Source: CAYRRR01 sp964426755 (GTDB taxonomy: Bacteria > Patescibacteriota > Saccharimonadia > Saccharimonadales > JAGQNJ01). From it: a stretch of 6,264 nucleotides of DNA. The notes under the pieces are model-generated. The model had not been told where the DNA came from and searched no databases. It was given only the letters and a program-made list of their open reading frames with translations. Below, piece by piece: positions 4,761 through 6,264 of this stretch; position 1 is the first letter of the stretch; the number at the start of each line of letters is the position of its first letter. The position numbers and the translations under genes were made by a program. The stretch spans positions 1 to 6,264 of the forward strand of contig CAYRRR010000029.1 of the NCBI GenBank assembly GCA_964426755.1, read 5' to 3'.

Positions 4761-5279
4761 TCCTCCTCGATCCGAGGCATCATTTCTAGAAGAGCTACTG
4801 TATGAATCTATGCTTATGCTTGTCGATGAACTGTTGGAAGTAGAGGTGCTATTGTCGATATTGACATCAACCTGGGTTTTGCTGCCGGGGCTGTCTATCT
4901 GTTTCTGAACGTGGCCACTGTCGGGGATTGGCACGTCTTGACCATTTACCGTGACGGAAGCCTCAGATGAGTTATTGGTGCTGGTAGGGGGTACTGTTAC
5001 GCTAATAGTTGATTCTGACGACTGCTTCTGATCGGTGCCGTGATCTGTAATATTAGAATTTATTTCTGTAGTGCTGGAGCTTGACTCATGTGACGCTTGA
5101 GTTTCAGAAGCAGGCCTATTATCAAGAGAATCGCTAGTAGGCAAACTCGCTTGCATAGCTAAAGCGGCGCCAGGTAATATCAGACAAGCCGCCATAACTA
5201 TAGCTGCAAAGGACCTCTTATGGAGCAACGCGGTTTTTATGCTATTCCAGCCATGGCTGAATCGTGACGCTTTCAACAT
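4740..5279 (-). CDS. Exported Ser/Asn/Thr-rich protein, 179 aa
   Basis: I do not recognise a family. The N-terminus is a long signal peptide: a ~22-residue basic lead (KASRFSHGW...LLHKR), a hydrophobic core at ~24-38, and probable cleavage after ALA at residue 41. The one Cys in the core (AAC) does not fit a normal lipobox. The mature protein is low-complexity and polar: a Ser/Thr-rich stretch at ~43-110, a short ordered-looking segment around 107-125 (SVTVNGQDVPIPDSG), and a Ser/Asn tract at ~143-165, ending with basic residues. It lacks the 100-aa repeats of its two neighbours but shares strand, export signal and composition bias. The start is set by a near-perfect AAGGAGGG (5283-5290), 3-4 nt from the ATG. 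It may be a linker or wall-spanning protein, which is a guess. Confidence 0.8.
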   Translation of the reverse strand: MLKASRFSHGWNSIKTALLHKRSFAAIVMAACLILPGAALAMQASLPTSDSLDNRPASETQASHESSSSTTEINSNITDHGTDQKQSSESTISVTVPPTSTNNSSEASVTVNGQDVPIPDSGHVQKQIDSPGSKTQVDVNIDNSTSTSNSSSTSISIDSYSSSSRNDASDRGGRTAPHR

Positions 5280-5282
5280 CGG

Positions 5283-5290
5283 CCCTCCTT
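5283..5290 (-). promoter_or_regulatory. Strong Shine-Dalgarno of the 179-aa gene
   Basis: AAGGAGGG on the minus strand is complementary to the CCTCC tail of the 16S rRNA at 37-41. It selects the ATG at 5277-5279. Confidence 0.8.
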
Positions 5291-5418
5291 ATAAAACATT
5301 ACTAACATGACCCCCAATGAATCAGGCGAATAGTATCAGTCGCAGGATAGGGTAGCTATAAAATATTTCACACAAAATTCCACTTCTATCATTAGCATTA
5401 AAAAATATGACTTTTCAG

Positions 5419-5447
5419 ATAACAAACTGTAGCAATTATTGCATCAA
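5419..5447 (-). promoter_or_regulatory. Possible promoter of the 179-aa gene
   Basis: TTGATG (5442-5447) and TGTTAT (5419-5424) are 17 nt apart on the minus strand. It would give a ~130-nt leader. It is divergent from, and only 8 bp from, the 23S promoter candidate. The -10 box is mediocre. Confidence 0.42.
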
Positions 5448-5481
5448 TATATGGTTGACTACCTCTGTTTTTATTGCTACA
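5428..5481. promoter_or_regulatory. 9-bp inverted repeat across the divergent promoters
   Basis: TGTAGCAAT (5428-5436) and its exact reverse complement ATTGCTACA (5473-5481) lie 45 bp apart centre to centre. A further half site ATTGC is at 5438-5442. The first arm lies in the spacer of the 179-aa gene promoter and the second overlaps the -10 of the 23S promoter, a layout suited to an operator. Confidence 0.4.
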
Positions 5482-5483
5482 CT
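5455..5483 (+). promoter_or_regulatory. rrl: Promoter candidate for the 23S transcript
   Basis: TTGACT (5455-5460) and TACACT (5478-5483) are separated by exactly 17 nt, facing 23S. The expected start is about 5490, giving a leader of about 410 nt. A perfect TATAAT at 5691-5696, with a poor -35, is a second, closer possibility. A local promoter is needed because the terminator at 307-338 cuts 23S off from the 16S promoter. Confidence 0.62.
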
Positions 5484-5697
5484 AATAAGGCTGCTTGAGT
5501 TTAGGCACGAGATCTTCACTTACAGATTTCCAGTGTAAACTCAAGAGGATACAGCTAGTCGCGTACAGTAGTAGGCGCATGTGGGCTTGAGTTCGTAACT
5601 TAACAAGTTGAGATTTACAAGAATAGATAGATGTAAAGACAAGCACGGCATTGAATTGGTGCATACCAATAACTAGCCGAATGCACAGTTTATAATG

Positions 5698-5784
5698 GAG
5701 ACAAACCTACGGTTTTTCTCATCGAACCTTCCCGACTAAATCGGGATTCGCCTATTGGCGAACCGGTTCTGCTCTTTTCCCTAA
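5698..5784 (+). repeat. Hairpin element, copy 2 (23S leader)
   Basis: 5698-5724 repeats 1654-1680 exactly (27 nt) and 5769-5784 repeats 1712-1727 exactly (16 nt). The sequence between differs in content and length (44 nt here, 31 nt in copy 1). GGCAAATTT, part of the second hairpin in copy 1, reappears at 5828-5836, so the two copies share modules in a shuffled order. Confidence 0.85.
5770..5781 (+). promoter_or_regulatory. boxA-like sequence in the 23S leader
   Basis: TGCTCTTTTCCC starts like the E. coli rRNA boxA (TGCTCTTTAACA), the RNA site bound by NusB and NusE (S10) in rRNA antitermination. Here it is partly paired (CTGCTCT with AGAGCAG 5795-5801), which may limit access. The match is 8-9 leading bases, so it is suggestive only. 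Confidence 0.42.
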
Positions 5785-5899
5785 TTTGAGGAAGGGAGAG
5801 CAGGAGCGGTTCCGCTGATAAGCGGAAGGCAAATTTAATTTGCCAGCGACGATGAGAGGGAAACCGAGTGGTTGCCCTCTCCATTGTTTTTACACTCAT

Positions 5900-6264
5900 A
5901 AAAAGTTACTCAAGCGCACACAACGGATGCCTTGACGTAAGATACCGATGAAGGACGTAGTAGACTGCGATAAGCTTCGGGGAGCTGTCAAACAAGCTTT
6001 GAACCGAAGATTTCCGAATGGGGAAACCCGTCTAGAGTCATGTCTAGTCACTCTTATCTGAATATATAGGATAAGAAGAGGGAACCGGGGGAACTGAAAC
6101 ATCTTAGTACCTCGAGGAAGAGAAAATAACCAATGATTCCGGGAGTAGTGGCGAGCGAAACTGGAATAGCCCAAACCTTTTTAACTTTCATCTGGCAATT
6201 TGTCAGGTGAATAAGTTGGTAGACGAATGTTAAAACAGGGGTTGTGACATAGTAAACAACCAGT
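5900..6264 (+). rRNA. rrl: 23S rRNA, 5' end (partial)
   Basis: Matches the conserved 5' domain of large-subunit rRNA: CAAGCGCACACAACGGATGC, then GATGAAGGACGT, CTGCGATAAGC, TTTCCGAATGGGGAAACCC, ACCGGGGGAACTGAAACATC and AGTAGTGGCGAGCGAA in the expected order. The 5' end is placed at about 5900 by alignment to E. coli position 1. The gene continues beyond the window. No intron or insertion is seen in the part shown. Confidence 0.96.

Larger units (their letters stand above)
5490..5899 (+). other. rrl: 23S rRNA leader, heavily structured, no gene
   Basis: No convincing coding region is present. Hairpins seen on the + strand: a perfect 10-bp stem 5494-5503/5536-5545 (CTTGAGTTTA/TAAACTCAAG); TTTACA/TGTAAA at 5614-5619/5632-5637; ATTGGT/ACCAAT at 5655-5660/5665-5670. 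A branched domain is closed by CTCATCG/CGATGAG (5718-5724/5850-5856). It contains CCCGA/TCGGG, TTCGCC/GGCGAA, CTGCTCT/AGAGCAG, TTCCGCT/AGCGGAA and GGCAAAT/ATTTGCC. A last hairpin, 5854-5860/5875-5881, lies ~19 nt before 23S. These are likely precursor processing structures. The far 3' partner of 23S is outside the window. Confidence 0.65.

Noticed and set aside
4175..4783. Open frames over the 192-aa gene and the 179/192 gap
   Set aside because: They overlap the real gene in other frames, and one covers the leader hairpins. None has export signals or recognisable domains.
1654..5724. CRISPR array or transposon ends, suggested by the 27-nt direct repeat
   Set aside because: Only two copies 4 kb apart, with no spacer series, no transposase, and direct rather than inverted orientation.
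5482..6174. Minus-strand open frames in the 23S leader and 23S gene
   Set aside because: They are antisense to rRNA or its structured leader and encode no recognisable protein.

Overview
The window runs from the last ~44 nt of a 16S rRNA gene (+ strand) to the first ~365 nt of a 23S rRNA gene (+ strand). About 5.85 kb lies between them. In a usual bacterial operon this spacer is a few hundred bases and holds tRNA-Ile and tRNA-Ala on the rRNA strand. Here every gene in the gap, both tRNAs included, is on the opposite strand. The stretched 16S-23S gap, the variant 16S tail (GGATTACCTCC with a compensated helix 45) and the Asn/Gly/Thr-rich repeat proteins all point to a Candidate Phyla Radiation (Patescibacteria) genome, possibly Saccharibacteria. 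That placement is inference from sequence style; no database was searched. Two of the three exported-protein genes have strong Shine-Dalgarno sequences (AAGGAGGG, GGGAGG) and the third has AGGGGG, all fitting the CCTCC anti-SD visible at 39-41.

Layout: 1-44 16S 3' end; 45-306 structured 16S trailer; 307-338 a bidirectional intrinsic terminator; 337-1316 a two-gene minus-strand unit (GNAT acetyltransferase, and upstream of it an unrecognised 152-aa protein with a near-leaderless promoter); 1362-1865 a minus-strand tRNA cluster (strong promoter, tRNA-Ala, spacer with three hairpins, tRNA-Ile, terminator, a broken tRNA-Ile 3'-half copy, terminator); 1902-5279 three exported-protein genes on the minus strand (179 aa Ser/Asn-rich, 192 aa with two 92-aa repeats, 673 aa with four ~100-aa repeats); 5280-5899 a divergent promoter region and a ~400-nt structured 23S leader; 5900-6264 start of 23S.

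How it fits together: 16S transcription appears to end at the 307-338 terminator, so 23S needs its own promoter. A good candidate, TTGACT-17-TACACT, lies at 5455-5483. The 673-aa and 192-aa proteins share an Asn-rich repeat motif and both carry signal peptides. With the 179-aa exported protein they look like a cell-surface set, the largest anchored by a C-terminal membrane helix with a basic tail.

The points most worth following up are the uncoupled rRNA genes; the tRNA-Ile 3'-half copy split by an 86-nt structured insert in its T-loop; a hairpin element shared between the tRNA spacer and the 23S leader that carries a boxA-like TGCTCTTTT; mutually exclusive helices in the leaders of two surface-protein genes; and an inverted repeat spanning the divergent promoters at 5428-5481.
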